A DNA stretch of 46,249 nt from Flavobacterium columnare NBRC 100251 = ATCC 23463 (GCF_002530675.1 NZ_PCMX01000060.1:1-46249); one strand, 5' to 3'. Positions 1-9,047 are shown, counted from the first letter of the stretch. The notes: generated by a model not told the origin, from the sequence alone. Numbers and translations are program-made.

Positions 1-1171
1 GTATTAATTTTATTAAATTTCCATATACCCCTTCAAAAAAAAAGTAAAATATTTTATCGCTTTTAGCAAAAGAAATATACCCCATACAGTAAGATACCAA
101 CTGAAAAAAAGTTGCAAAAGAAATCAATCGAATTATGAAAATCGAGTTTATAAATTGTTTAGATAAAAATAATTCAACTAAAAAGGGACTTACGATAATT
201 AATAAAATTAATAAAGGAGAAACTAATAAAACCACCACATTGGTTTGTTCATTAACCAATTGTTTTACCTTATCATTATCTTTAGAAATGATAGATAATC
301 TAGGAAAAAAATCCGTAGCTAATGCAGTTAATAAAAAACCGATATATTGGGTTGTTAATGAAATAGCCGCTGAATACAATCCTAAATCTTGTAAACCGCC
401 TCTTTTTTCTATAAAAATATTAATTAGTTGATTTGTTATTAATCCTAAAAGCGAAACTACAATAATAACGAATCCCAGCTGTATAATTTTTTTAGTATAT
501 AAAAAAACCGAATAATCTGGTTTAAAACTTATATTAATCTTATTTTTTATGTAATAGAAAAGTAAAATTATAAAACTAACAAAAGCTGAGCCTACAATTG
601 AAAAAACAATTCCTTCCTCTTTGTAGGTATAAAAAAACAAACTTGACAGTAAAAAACTAGCAATAGATATATATATACTTGAAACAATAATGTCCTGTAT
701 CATTTGTAAGGACTTAAAAATTGTTTGTATTCCTTTTCCTAAAATCGTAAAGAATACAAATAAAGATAAAAAGATAAAATCTTTGTAACGGTCAGAGGTA
801 TTAAATGTGAATAAACTTAATTGTTTTGCAAAAAGAATTGTTAATGCTGTGCCTAAAAGAGCTGAAAATAGGAATAATAAAACAGAAACATTAGTCCTTT
901 TTTCTAACTCTTTTTTATTATCATTTTCTAATGTATCTGATATTTCTCGAACTACGCTTAACTCTAAACCCAATAAACTAAAAGTAGATATAATATTTAG
1001 AGTAGAGTTAAAAAGATTATTCAACGCAATACCTGAAGGCCCTAAAAAAACAGCCATTATTTTACCTTTAAATATAGCTATTATAATATTTACAAGCTGT
1101 ACAAATCCAAAACTTAGTGTATTAGTCAAGCTTTTTTTATAACTCTTTATGTTTGGGTTTTCTTTTGTCAT
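1..1171 (-). CDS. Polysaccharide (O-antigen type) flippase, N-terminal part, cut by window edge
   Basis: One uninterrupted minus-strand frame runs from an ATG at 1171 to the window start, about 390 residues with no stop, so the C-terminus is missing. The product is strongly hydrophobic with many predicted membrane helices, starting near residue 15 with a segment reading GFVQLVNIIIAIFKGKIMAV followed by FLGPSGIALNN. That opening resembles Wzx/MOP-superfamily lipid-linked oligosaccharide flippases (WzxE-like). Such proteins move undecaprenyl-linked repeat units across the inner membrane. It lies downstream of a sugar aminotransferase and a FemAB-like acyltransferase on the same strand, an arrangement typical of a surface polysaccharide locus. 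The transported glycan cannot be told from sequence. Confidence 0.8.
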   Translation of the reverse strand, partial: MTKENPNIKSYKKSLTNTLSFGFVQLVNIIIAIFKGKIMAVFLGPSGIALNNLFNSTLNIISTFSLLGLELSVVREISDTLENDNKKELEKRTNVSVLLFLFSALLGTALTILFAKQLSLFTFNTSDRYKDFIFLSLFVFFTILGKGIQTIFKSLQMIQDIIVSSIYISIASFLLSSLFFYTYKEEGIVFSIVGSAFVSFIILLFYYIKNKINISFKPDYSVFLYTKKIIQLGFVIIVVSLLGLITNQLINIFIEKRGGLQDLGLYSAAISLTTQYIGFLLTALATDFFPRLSIISKDNDKVKQLVNEQTNVVVLLVSPLLILLIIVSPFLVELFLSKQFINSIFIIRLISFATFFQLVSYCMGYISFAKSDKIFYFFFEGVYGNLIKLI

Positions 1172-1265
1172 AGTATAATAATCTAAAACGTATTTTTCTT
1201 ACTTCATACTCCTTAAACTAACAAATAGATCTAGATAGATTTTGTTTTTAATACAAACAAAAAAT

Positions 1266-2378
1266 TTAAAAAGCATTTAATACCCTAATTACATAATCTA
1301 CTTCTTCTTTATTCATTATAGGACTCATTGGTAAACTAAGTATTTCATCATGAATTTGTTCTGTAATAGGAAAACTCAAATTATTCCATTCTTTCATTGC
1401 TTTTTGTTTATGTGGCGCAACAGGATAATGAATAAGTGTTTGAACTCCATTAGCGTCTAAGTATTTTTGTAATTCATCCCGTTGTTTACATCTTATAACA
1501 AAAATATGAAATACGTGCTCATCTAAAGTTTTAATTGTAGGAAGAAAGATTCTAGGGTTTCGAATGTTTTTTAAATAGTAATCAGCTATCTTTCTTCTTT
1601 TTTCATTCTCTTGATCTAAGAATGGAAGTTTACTATTTAAAAAAGCAGCTTGTAGCTCATCTAATCTTGAATTAATTCCTATTAAATCATTATAATATTT
1701 TTTTGATGAGCCGTAATTTCTTAATTTTTGTATAATACTTGCAATTAATGAATCATCTGTAATAATAGCTCCTCCATCTCCTAAAGCACCTAAATTTTTA
1801 CCTGGATAAAAACTAAATGTACGGGTATGACTTCCTTTAAATTTTAATCCATGAGCTTGTGCACAATCTTCTACTAATATTAAATCGTATTTATGTCCTA
1901 TTGGTATTATAGCATTCATATCGGCTAATTGGCCATACAAATGAACGACTAAAATACCTTTTGTTTTAGATGTTATTTTTTCTTCTATCTTAGAAGGATC
2001 TATAGTATAGGTATCTAAATTAGGTTCAACCAATACAGGGGTGAGTCCAGCTTGTATAATTCCTAAAATAGAAGCTATGTAAGTATTAGCAGGCACTATA
2101 ATTTCATCTCCCTTTTTTAAATTTCCTTTTTCTAGATATGCTAAAAAAGTAAGTGTAATAGCATCCAATCCATTCGCCACTCCAACGCAATAATTAGATT
2201 GGCAATAATCAGCAAATTGTTTTTCAAAAAGAGCTACTTCTTTCCCTAAAATATACCATCCTGATGTCAATACTTCTTGTAACTTATTTTGAAAAAGTAT
2301 TTCATAAGGTTGATTAATCTTTTTTAAATCTAAAAAAGATACATTCATAGAGTCAGGGTATAATTTTATATTAGTCAT
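1266..2378 (-). CDS. DegT/DnrJ/EryC1-type PLP-dependent sugar aminotransferase
   Basis: A 370-residue fold-type-I aminotransferase acting on nucleotide-linked keto-sugars. The frame carries ANGLDAITL near the N-terminus, the cofactor aspartate in LVEDCAQAHG, and the Schiff-base lysine in SFYPGKNLGALGDGGA (Lys194 from the first Met). That lysine motif resembles FdtB/QdtB enzymes, which make dTDP-3-amino-3,6-dideoxyhexoses, so a dTDP-3-keto-6-deoxyhexose substrate is plausible but not proven. A second Met at 2348 (MNVSFLDLKK) matches the usual family N-terminus better and may be the true start. It lies 28 bases after the FemAB-like gene and about 95 bases before the flippase, probably in one operon. 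Confidence 0.85.
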   Translation of the reverse strand: MTNIKLYPDSMNVSFLDLKKINQPYEILFQNKLQEVLTSGWYILGKEVALFEKQFADYCQSNYCVGVANGLDAITLTFLAYLEKGNLKKGDEIIVPANTYIASILGIIQAGLTPVLVEPNLDTYTIDPSKIEEKITSKTKGILVVHLYGQLADMNAIIPIGHKYDLILVEDCAQAHGLKFKGSHTRTFSFYPGKNLGALGDGGAIITDDSLIASIIQKLRNYGSSKKYYNDLIGINSRLDELQAAFLNSKLPFLDQENEKRRKIADYYLKNIRNPRIFLPTIKTLDEHVFHIFVIRCKQRDELQKYLDANGVQTLIHYPVAPHKQKAMKEWNNLSFPITEQIHDEILSLPMSPIMNKEEVDYVIRVLNAF

Positions 2379-2406
2379 AGCAATTCAGATCCATTTTTAT
2401 GGTAAT

Positions 2407-3354
2407 TTATTTATTTTCTATTTCAATTGTATAGGTATCTAAATTATAAATTGAACAGCCTAACTCTACTTTTTGTTGTAATAAACCTACGTTATAGCCT
2501 AAAAAGCTATCGTTACTAACTGTACCCATATCAAAAAAATGAAAGGAATCTTTAAATTTTTGAATGAGTTTAATAAATAAAAAATCAAGTGCTCTATACT
2601 TTTCTCCTAATATGGTTGTAGCTCCATATTGTGATTTAATACCTTTTTTAGATATAAAAAGCGTAACTCCAGCTATAATTTTATTTTCAAAATAAACAGA
2701 ATATTGTCTAATGTTAGAAGGAAACTGATTTTTTAGTTTTTGAATTTCTAATAATGAATGTACTGGTTTGGTTTGATAACGTTCTAATAATCTAGGTTCT
2801 AAAACTTCTGTCCAAAAAGAGGTTAAATTAGATTCTTCTTGTATTTTTAAACCTAACTTGTCAATTTTATTAAAGTGTTTTAATTTACTTTTTGAAATTA
2901 ATAATTCTTCTTTGTAATCAATAATTAAACTCATTTCTCGTTTGAACAAAAAACTTTTATAACGATTAAATAATATATAATCAATTCCTTGGTTTCCTTT
3001 TAGATATATACTAGGGATTTGTTTTAAAACAAGTTGTTTTATACCGCGTTTTTGTAAAAAGACAAAACTCTTTTGAATAATTATTTCTATTTTTTCTACA
3101 GTAAACTTAGAAGAAAAATAAAACCCTCCATAAGTTAATCCTTGGTGTGAATACAAGGTATCGCCTACTCTGTTCCCTGGTAGAATAGCTACTAATAATT
3201 GGTCTTCAAAAAGCATCAATGAAAAATCTTCAAAACGCGCCTTATGATATTCCATATAATCACGATGAAATAAAAAAGGAACACATTTAGATGTTTCAAC
3301 AAACTGATTCCAAATCCTATAATAGCTTGAACTATATTGTACTGCTGTAAACAA
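2407..3354 (-). CDS. FemAB-like GNAT-family acyltransferase of a polysaccharide locus
   Basis: A 315-residue protein with the pattern of FemAB/GNAT acyltransferases: an N-terminal segment FLFHRDYMEYHKARF, a central basic region, and a C-terminal half with KIIAGVTLFI and FFDMGTVSND. Relatives in Bacteroidota glycan loci are thought to acylate amino sugars, which fits the aminotransferase immediately downstream. The only start codon in this frame before the conserved N-terminus is TTG at 3354, since an in-frame TAA lies four codons upstream; the first ATG would remove about 33 conserved residues. The substrate and acyl donor are not known. Confidence 0.7.
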   Translation of the reverse strand: MFTAVQYSSSYYRIWNQFVETSKCVPFLFHRDYMEYHKARFEDFSLMLFEDQLLVAILPGNRVGDTLYSHQGLTYGGFYFSSKFTVEKIEIIIQKSFVFLQKRGIKQLVLKQIPSIYLKGNQGIDYILFNRYKSFLFKREMSLIIDYKEELLISKSKLKHFNKIDKLGLKIQEESNLTSFWTEVLEPRLLERYQTKPVHSLLEIQKLKNQFPSNIRQYSVYFENKIIAGVTLFISKKGIKSQYGATTILGEKYRALDFLFIKLIQKFKDSFHFFDMGTVSNDSFLGYNVGLLQQKVELGCSIYNLDTYTIEIENK

Positions 3355-3434
3355 ACTTGAATTTTAAAAATTAAAGTCGAAAAATACACATTTTAATATG
3401 CTAATACAAATTTTAAGATCTCAGTTTTTTTAGA

Positions 3435-3442
3435 TAATTTTG
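3435..3442 (+). promoter_or_regulatory. Putative Bacteroidota -7 promoter element for the TrmH-family gene
   Basis: TAATTTTG matches the Bacteroidota -7 consensus TAnnTTTG exactly, 20 bases before the ATG at 3462. No clear -33 TTG is present at the expected distance, only a T-rich stretch. The position fits a short leader. This is inferred by motif only. Confidence 0.45.
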
Positions 3443-3461
3443 GTTTCTTATTAAAAATACA

Positions 3462-4247
3462 ATGAAACAAATTAGCTCAATTCAAAATCCTTACATTAAA
3501 TCATTAAGTTTACTACAAGAAAAAGCAAGGGAAAGAAAGAAAACAAAAACTTTTTTAATTGAAGGAATACGTGAAGTAGAATTAGCTAAAAAAGGGGGTT
3601 ATCAAATAGAAACTATCTTAATTTGTACAGAAATAATCCCTACGTCTGATTTAAGTAAATTTGAATGCAATCAAATCATTGAAATTTCAAAAGAAGTATA
3701 CCACAAATTAGCTTATCGTGATACTACAGAAGGAATTATAGCTGTTGCAAAAACTAAATCTTTTGAATTAACCAATTTAAAACTGCCTAAAAACCCCTTG
3801 ATACTAATTGCAGAAGCTCCTGAAAAACCAGGCAATATTGGAGCTATACTTCGTACAGCAGATGCAGCCAATCTGGATGCAGTAATTATTGCAAATCCCA
3901 AAAGTGATCTTTATAATCCGAATATTGTTAGATCTAGTGTAGGATGCCTATTTACCAATCAAATTGCTATTGGTACTACTGATGAAATTATAGCCTTTCT
4001 AAAAACCAATCATATTTGTTTTTATGCTGCTACACTACAAAACTCAACAAATTATCATACACAAGATTACACAAAACCAACAGCACTAGTAGTAGGTACA
4101 GAGGCTACAGGGCTAAGCGAAGCATGGCGAACTCAAGCTACTCAAAATATAATAATACCTATGCAAGGTGCTATAGACAGCATGAACGTATCGGTTGCAG
4201 CAGCCATTCTCATTTTTGAAGCTAAAAGACAGCGCGATTTTAAATAA
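3462..4247 (+). CDS. TrmH/SpoU-family RNA 2'-O-methyltransferase
   Basis: A 261-residue SPOUT methyltransferase. The N-terminal substrate-binding domain (about 1-95) has the start typical of RlmB/TsnR proteins, ISSIQNPYIKSL. The catalytic SpoU domain shows all three knot motifs: NIGAILRTADA, LVVGTEATGLS and IPMQGAIDSMNVSVAAA. These bind S-adenosylmethionine and methylate a ribose in rRNA or tRNA; which nucleotide cannot be decided here. It stands alone on the plus strand, divergent from the glycan operon, with its own likely promoter. Confidence 0.88.
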   Translation: MKQISSIQNPYIKSLSLLQEKARERKKTKTFLIEGIREVELAKKGGYQIETILICTEIIPTSDLSKFECNQIIEISKEVYHKLAYRDTTEGIIAVAKTKSFELTNLKLPKNPLILIAEAPEKPGNIGAILRTADAANLDAVIIANPKSDLYNPNIVRSSVGCLFTNQIAIGTTDEIIAFLKTNHICFYAATLQNSTNYHTQDYTKPTALVVGTEATGLSEAWRTQATQNIIIPMQGAIDSMNVSVAAAILIFEAKRQRDFK

Positions 4248-4478
4248 TAAAAATACATATAAAATAGTTTTATTCCTATTTTAAACAAAAAATAACTTTT
4301 TACGTTATAACAGAATATTTGAAGTCATTTGATATTGTTAGAATTTATTATATCATTTCTATTTAAATATAAATTTAATGTAAAAATAGTGTTAAACAAT
4401 TAATTCTTTTTAGAGATCATGATGTCATTACAAATTTTGTCAATAAATTTGAGGGTATTATATAAAATATTCTAATTC

Positions 4479-4508
4479 TATTCCTTTTATAAGTTTATAA
4501 AAGGAATA
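4479..4508. other. Perfect 13-bp inverted repeat upstream of ppk1, in a 317-bp gap
   Basis: The gap 4248-4564 contains no gene. It holds TATTCCTTTTATA (4479-4491), a 4-base loop, and the exact complement at 4496-4508, ending 56 bases before the ppk1 start. No T-run follows on either strand, so it is not a standard intrinsic terminator. It could be an operator or leader structure for the polyphosphate genes. A weak -7-like AATATTTG lies at 4538-4545. Confidence 0.5.
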
Positions 4509-4564
4509 AGACTGATATTTTTAGAATAGATCCATATAATATTTGCAAAAAACAGACTACATAG

Positions 4565-6679
4565 ATGCCAAATAATCAAAATAAATATATAGATAGAGAA
4601 AAAAGCTGGTTAGCATTTAATTTTAGAGTGCTACAAGAAGCAGCTGATGAAAAGGTTCCCTTATTAGATCGTTTGCGATTTTTAGGGATTTTTTCAAATA
4701 ATCTAGATGAATTTTTTAGAGTTCGATATGCAGCTATCAGAAGATTGGCTTTAGAAGGAAAAACAGGAGAAGAAATTTTAGGAGGAATATCTTTACAACA
4801 ACTAATCAAAGATATCACAGATACTGTTATAGAACAACAATCAGAAAGTCTTAGAATACTCAGTATTATTGAAAAAGAATTAGGAAAAGAAGGAATTTTT
4901 ATCATTAATGAAACAGAAATAAATAAAGAACAACAAAAGTTTATTAGAAATTTCTTCATTCAAAAAGTAAGTCCTGAGTTAGTAACGATTATACTTAATG
5001 ATTTAGACGAATTTCCTTTACTAAAAGACACTTCAGGCTATTTGGCCATTAAAATGGTTATGAAACCCAAAGAAGAAGCCTCTATGCTTCAAAAAATAAA
5101 ATTAAAAAGAGAGGTCAGATATGCCGTAATTGAAATTCCTAAAACAATTAATCGTTTTGTTGTTTTACCTTCCAATAATGACAAACAATATGTCATTATG
5201 TTAGATGATGTAATACGATATAATATTCATCAAATATTTACCATTTTTGATTATGATAACATCAGTGCTCACATGATCAAAATTACTAGAGATGCTGAAT
5301 TAGAGCTGGATAGTGATTTAAACAAAAGTTTCTTAGAAAAAATTTCACTAGGCGTTAAAGATAGAAGAATAGGAGAACCCGTACGCTTTGTCTATGATCA
5401 AACAATTGATAAAGATACTTTGAAATTTTTCTTATATAAAATGGGAATAAATTCAAAAGATAGTTTAATTCCAGGAGGACGATATCATAATCGTAGGGAT
5501 TATATGGATTTTCCTAATCTAGGCCGATTTGATCTACTATACAAAGCAAATGCTCCATTAACAGTAAAAGGTTTAAGCTTAGAAGGAAGTATCCTAAAAC
5601 AAATTGAACATAAAGATTATTTAATAAATGCTCCCTATCAGTCTTTTTCTTATATCATACGATTTCTTAGAGAAGCAGCTTTAGATCCGTATGTTACAAC
5701 TATCAAAATTACCTTATATCGTTTAGCAAAAAATTCACAAATCATAAGTTCATTAATTAATGCTGCTAAAAATGGTAAAAAAGTAATTGTTCAAATAGAA
5801 CTTCAAGCTCGGTTTGACGAAGCTAGTAATATTTCTTATGCAGAAATAATGCAAACTGAAGGCATAGAATTAATTTTTGGAGTAAAAGGGTTAAAAGTTC
5901 ATAGTAAAATATGTTATGTAGAACGAATTGATGAAAAAGGGCGATTAAAACGCTATGGGATCATATCAACAGGTAATTTTAATGAATCCAGTGCTAAAGT
6001 ATATACTGACGTAACACTCTTTACAGCGCATCAAAAAATACTCAAAGACATGGTTAAAGTCTTTGAATTCTTTCAAATTAATTATAAAGTCCATCGCTAT
6101 AAACATCTAATCCTATCACCTCATTATAGCAGATCTAAATTCTGTAAATTAATTGATCGTGAGATACTTAACGCATCAATAGGCAAACCCGCTTATATAA
6201 AACTTAAAATGAATAGTTTATCAGATTACAAAATGATAGATAAATTATATGATGCCAGTAGAGCCGGTGTAAAAGTTCAATTAATTATCAGAGGAATTTG
6301 CTCATTAATTCCTGGTGTTAAAGGAATGAGCGAAAATATAGAAGCAATTTCTATAGTAGATGCTTATTTAGAACATTCTAGAGTTTATATTTTTTGTAAC
6401 GAAAACAATCCAGATGTCTTTATTTCATCAGCCGATTTTATGACTAGAAATTTAGACGCACGTGTGGAAGTTTCATGTCCTATTTATGATCAAGATATAA
6501 AAGAAGAATTGATAAATACTTTTGATATAGGATGGAAAGGTAATGTAAAAGCACGTTTTCACTCAGAAAAACTAGATAACAAATATAGATTAAAAGGAAA
6601 TAATCCTATTTTTAGAGCACAATTAGAAACCTATCAGTATTATAGAAATAAAATAGAAGTTATAGAAGAAATAATTTAA
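4565..6679 (+). CDS. ppk1: Polyphosphate kinase 1
   Basis: A 704-residue enzyme that reversibly transfers the gamma phosphate of ATP onto polyphosphate. The N-terminal domain begins YIDREKSWLAFNFRVLQEA and continues FSNNLDEFFRVR. The phospholipase-D-like catalytic half has the phosphorylated histidine His446 in LKVHSK (E. coli His435), and His604 in YLEHSRVYIF (E. coli His592). The position of E. coli His454 reads GIISTGNFNE, that is Ile466 rather than His. Length and remaining motifs are normal. The gene is followed after 10 bases by the exopolyphosphatase gene, giving a synthesis/degradation operon. Confidence 0.95.
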   Translation: MPNNQNKYIDREKSWLAFNFRVLQEAADEKVPLLDRLRFLGIFSNNLDEFFRVRYAAIRRLALEGKTGEEILGGISLQQLIKDITDTVIEQQSESLRILSIIEKELGKEGIFIINETEINKEQQKFIRNFFIQKVSPELVTIILNDLDEFPLLKDTSGYLAIKMVMKPKEEASMLQKIKLKREVRYAVIEIPKTINRFVVLPSNNDKQYVIMLDDVIRYNIHQIFTIFDYDNISAHMIKITRDAELELDSDLNKSFLEKISLGVKDRRIGEPVRFVYDQTIDKDTLKFFLYKMGINSKDSLIPGGRYHNRRDYMDFPNLGRFDLLYKANAPLTVKGLSLEGSILKQIEHKDYLINAPYQSFSYIIRFLREAALDPYVTTIKITLYRLAKNSQIISSLINAAKNGKKVIVQIELQARFDEASNISYAEIMQTEGIELIFGVKGLKVHSKICYVERIDEKGRLKRYGIISTGNFNESSAKVYTDVTLFTAHQKILKDMVKVFEFFQINYKVHRYKHLILSPHYSRSKFCKLIDREILNASIGKPAYIKLKMNSLSDYKMIDKLYDASRAGVKVQLIIRGICSLIPGVKGMSENIEAISIVDAYLEHSRVYIFCNENNPDVFISSADFMTRNLDARVEVSCPIYDQDIKEELINTFDIGWKGNVKARFHSEKLDNKYRLKGNNPIFRAQLETYQYYRNKIEVIEEII

Positions 6680-6689
6680 GTCAATCCAA

Positions 6690-7580
6690 ATGATTAATAT
6701 AAAAAAGTACGCAGCAATTGATATAGGATCCAATGCTGTAAGATTGCTGATCACAAATATAGTAGAGCAAAATGGCAAAGAAACTCAATTTAATAAAAGT
6801 GCTTTATTTAGAGTTCCCATTCGATTAGGACAAGATGCTTTTACAGTAGGAGAAATTACGCAGGAAAATATTAATCGGATGATAGATGCTATGAAAGCCT
6901 ACAAGCTACTAATGGGCGTTTATAAAGTAGAAAAATATAAAGCTTGTGCCACTTCTGCTATGAGAGAAGCCTATAATGCCAAAGAAGTAGTAGAATTAAT
7001 AAAAAAGAAAGCCGAAATTAAAATTGATATCATTGATGGCAAAAAAGAAGCCGCAATTATAGCTGCTTCTGATCTGCATTCATTTATAAAAACAGAACAA
7101 ACTTATTTATATGTGGATGTTGGAGGAGGAAGTACCGAATTTTCTTTGTTTAGCCAAGGTAAGATTATAGCTTCTAAATCATTTAAAAATGGAACTGTAC
7201 GATTACTTAATGAAATGGTAAATAATGTGGTCTGGGAAGAAATAGAAAAGTGGATCAAAAATGTTACGGATCCCTATGAAGAAATCACTTTAATTGGATC
7301 TGGAGGCAATATTAATAAAATTTTTAAATTATCAGGTAAACCACAAGACAAACCTTTATCTTATATTTATTTAAATACTCAGTACCAATACCTTTCTTCA
7401 TTATCCTATGAGGAAAGAATTGCAGAATTAGGATTAAACACAGATCGAGCAGATGTAATCATACATGCACTTAGAATTTATTTAAATGCTATGAAATGGA
7501 GTAAAGCAAATAAAATTTACGTTCCAAAAATAGGTCTTTCAGATGGTATTATTAAAGCAATGTATTACGAAAAAATATAA
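6690..7580 (+). CDS. Ppx/GppA-family exopolyphosphatase
   Basis: A 296-residue ASKHA-fold phosphatase with the two nucleotide/phosphate loops AIDIGSNAVRLL near residue 8 and VDVGGGSTEFSLF in the middle, plus a third glycine loop IGSGGNINKIF. It comprises only the two ASKHA subdomains and lacks the C-terminal HD-like domain of E. coli Ppx, so it is the short form. It would hydrolyse terminal phosphate from polyphosphate, or pppGpp, in the cytoplasm. The 10-base spacing to ppk1 indicates co-transcription. Confidence 0.92.
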   Translation: MINIKKYAAIDIGSNAVRLLITNIVEQNGKETQFNKSALFRVPIRLGQDAFTVGEITQENINRMIDAMKAYKLLMGVYKVEKYKACATSAMREAYNAKEVVELIKKKAEIKIDIIDGKKEAAIIAASDLHSFIKTEQTYLYVDVGGGSTEFSLFSQGKIIASKSFKNGTVRLLNEMVNNVVWEEIEKWIKNVTDPYEEITLIGSGGNINKIFKLSGKPQDKPLSYIYLNTQYQYLSSLSYEERIAELGLNTDRADVIIHALRIYLNAMKWSKANKIYVPKIGLSDGIIKAMYYEKI

Positions 7581-7744
7581 AGTAATTCGTCAAAAAGAGT
7601 TGTGATTGTTTTTGGTAATGTGGTCAAAAATAGTTGGTGATTTTCCATTTTTTAATGCTTATATTACCCTGTCAAATTCAAGAGGAAGTTGGCTCTGCTG
7701 AGGAGCAACCAACCAGCAATAGGTTTTATAATTCATAGATAGTT

Positions 7745-7775
7745 AAGAGGATAGATTTTTAGTCTATCCTCTTTT
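7745..7775. terminator. Stem-loop terminator in the 3' tail of the outer IS
   Basis: AAGAGGATAGA (7745-7755) pairs with TCTATCCTCTT (7763-7773) across a 7-base loop. Two more T follow on the plus strand, and the minus-strand side is A/T-rich. It lies between the transposase stop and the left inverted repeat, so it probably ends transposase transcription or insulates the element from ppx read-through. Confidence 0.55.
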
Positions 7776-7812
7776 AAATTATCGGTAATTGATATGGCTA
7801 AAAAAACCTATT

Positions 7813-7868
7813 TTAAGTTTGATTTTTATAGTATAAATACCATTTCAAAAAGTTTTTTCTGTTTTTTA
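7813..7868 (-). pseudogene. C-terminal remnant of the outer IS transposase
   Basis: On the minus strand this fragment encodes KNRKNFLKWYLYYKNQT followed by a stop, the type of C-terminus seen in mutator-like IS transposases. It starts exactly at the end of the inserted IS3 element. The 5' fragment stops at PNMF (9105), so the conserved stretch expected between them, estimated at about 30 residues, is missing. Insertion was therefore probably followed or accompanied by a deletion. Confidence 0.6.
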
Positions 7869-7880
7869 TGTAAACTTCCC

Positions 7881-8744
7881 TCAATTAGCTACATTCAAAA
7901 CTAAAGAATTCCAATCAATAATTTTAAATTTCTCTTGTTGAAATATGGGAAACTCTTCGGCGGTTTCAAAGTTGAGTTTCCCATATTTCAACAAGAACCC
8001 TATAGACGTCATATAATTCAGCCCAGAATGAGGTCTTTCATTATTATAAATCCATATCCATGCGTTTACATAATTCTGCATTTGGCGGGTTGATTCAAAC
8101 ATATAACAATCCAATACTTCCTGTCGAAATGTTCTATTAAAACGCTCAATCAAACTGTTTTGGGTAGGTTTTCCAAGTTGAATATAGGTTAATTCTATTT
8201 GATTATTTTGGCACCAATCCTTCATCTTTTGTGCAATAAATTCGGGACCATTATCTACTCGAATTCGCTCTGGTTTACCCCTCCATTGGATTAAATTGTC
8301 TAATTCATTAATCACCCTTTGAGCAGGCAAGCTGTTGTTGATAGTAACCATTAATGCTTCCCTATTAAAATCATCTATGACATTAAGAGAACGAATTTTC
8401 CTCCCATCTTGTAGCGTATCCTGCATAAAATCAATACTCCATGTGATATTAGGTTGAATTGGTCTGAGTAAAGGCTCCTTTATTCTTGCGGGAATTCTTT
8501 TCTTACGCTTACATCTTAAATTTAGCCGCATTTCTGTATAAATCCGGTATACTCGTTTATGATTCCATAGATAATCTAAATTTCTCAATCGGTTATACAT
8601 CATCCAAAAACCCCAAGTACGATGAGATTCAGCCAATTTTAATAACTCTTCGGAAATTTGAAGGTCGCAATTTTTTCGTTTGGACTTATAATAAAACACA
8701 GAAGTACTTATACGAAACAGCTTACAGGCCTGACGAAAGCTCAT
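7881..8744 (-). CDS. IS3-family transposase OrfB (DDE integrase core)
   Basis: A 287-residue rve-type integrase. It starts with an HTH-like MSFRQACKLFRIS, then an HTH_21 segment, and has all three acidic residues: Asp in SIDFMQD, Asp in VDNGPEF and Glu in NSLIERFNRTF. The C-terminus YNNERPHSGLNYMTS is typical. The expected OrfA-OrfB fusion frame continues from the slippery site as KKALMPSLLSMLGSDLK and meets a TGA just before MSFRQ; one more A in the AAAA run would join them. This copy is therefore probably unable to make the fusion transposase. Confidence 0.8.
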   Translation of the reverse strand: MSFRQACKLFRISTSVFYYKSKRKNCDLQISEELLKLAESHRTWGFWMMYNRLRNLDYLWNHKRVYRIYTEMRLNLRCKRKKRIPARIKEPLLRPIQPNITWSIDFMQDTLQDGRKIRSLNVIDDFNREALMVTINNSLPAQRVINELDNLIQWRGKPERIRVDNGPEFIAQKMKDWCQNNQIELTYIQLGKPTQNSLIERFNRTFRQEVLDCYMFESTRQMQNYVNAWIWIYNNERPHSGLNYMTSIGFLLKYGKLNFETAEEFPIFQQEKFKIIDWNSLVLNVAN

Positions 8745-8807
8745 TTTAAATCGCTTCCCAACATAGATAACAAGCTAGGCATTAAAGCTTTTTTTCGATT
8801 ACATCTT

Positions 8808-9047
8808 TTAAAACGGTGTTTTGCAAAGTGAGTTCGGCAACAATTTTTTATACTGGCTCAATTCTTTTTCAAGCTCTTTTAATTGTTTGAGCTGATTGGG
8901 TTCAATGCCAGAATATTTACTTTTCCATTGATAAAAAGTGGGCTGACTTATACCAAATTCACGGCAAATTTCATTGACCGTTTTGCCCTTGTCTTGTTCT
9001 GAGATAATTTTGATGATTTGTGTCTCAGTAAATTTACTTTTTTTCAT
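8808..9047 (-). CDS. IS3-family transposase OrfA, frameshifted near its end
   Basis: A helix-turn-helix DNA-binding subunit: KFTETQIIKIISEQDKG, then the HTH VNEICREFGISQPTFYQWK and a leucine-rich coiled coil ending SQYKK. After SQYKK the reading LLPNSLCKTPF is unlike the family. The other frame gives VAELTLQNTVLKDVIEKK, which is what OrfA proteins normally contain, so one A is missing from the A6 run. Intact OrfA would be about 100 residues and reach the frameshift site. Confidence 0.75.
   Translation of the reverse strand: MKKSKFTETQIIKIISEQDKGKTVNEICREFGISQPTFYQWKSKYSGIEPNQLKQLKELEKELSQYKKLLPNSLCKTPF

Noticed and set aside
135..1142. Two plus-strand open frames of about 100 codons at 135-431 and 807-1142
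   Set aside because: They lie opposite the long minus-strand flippase frame, which runs unbroken from 1171 to the window edge with membrane-protein composition. They are shadows.
4016..4219. 67-codon plus-strand frame inside the TrmH-family gene
   Set aside because: It is a second frame of a gene with clear SpoU motifs; the composition is not protein-like.
7639..7744. Small RNA or gene in the left tail of the outer IS (GTTGGCTC ... GAGCAACC)
   Set aside because: The pairing is imperfect and the segment lies between an IS terminal repeat and the transposase stop, so it is most simply IS non-coding tail.
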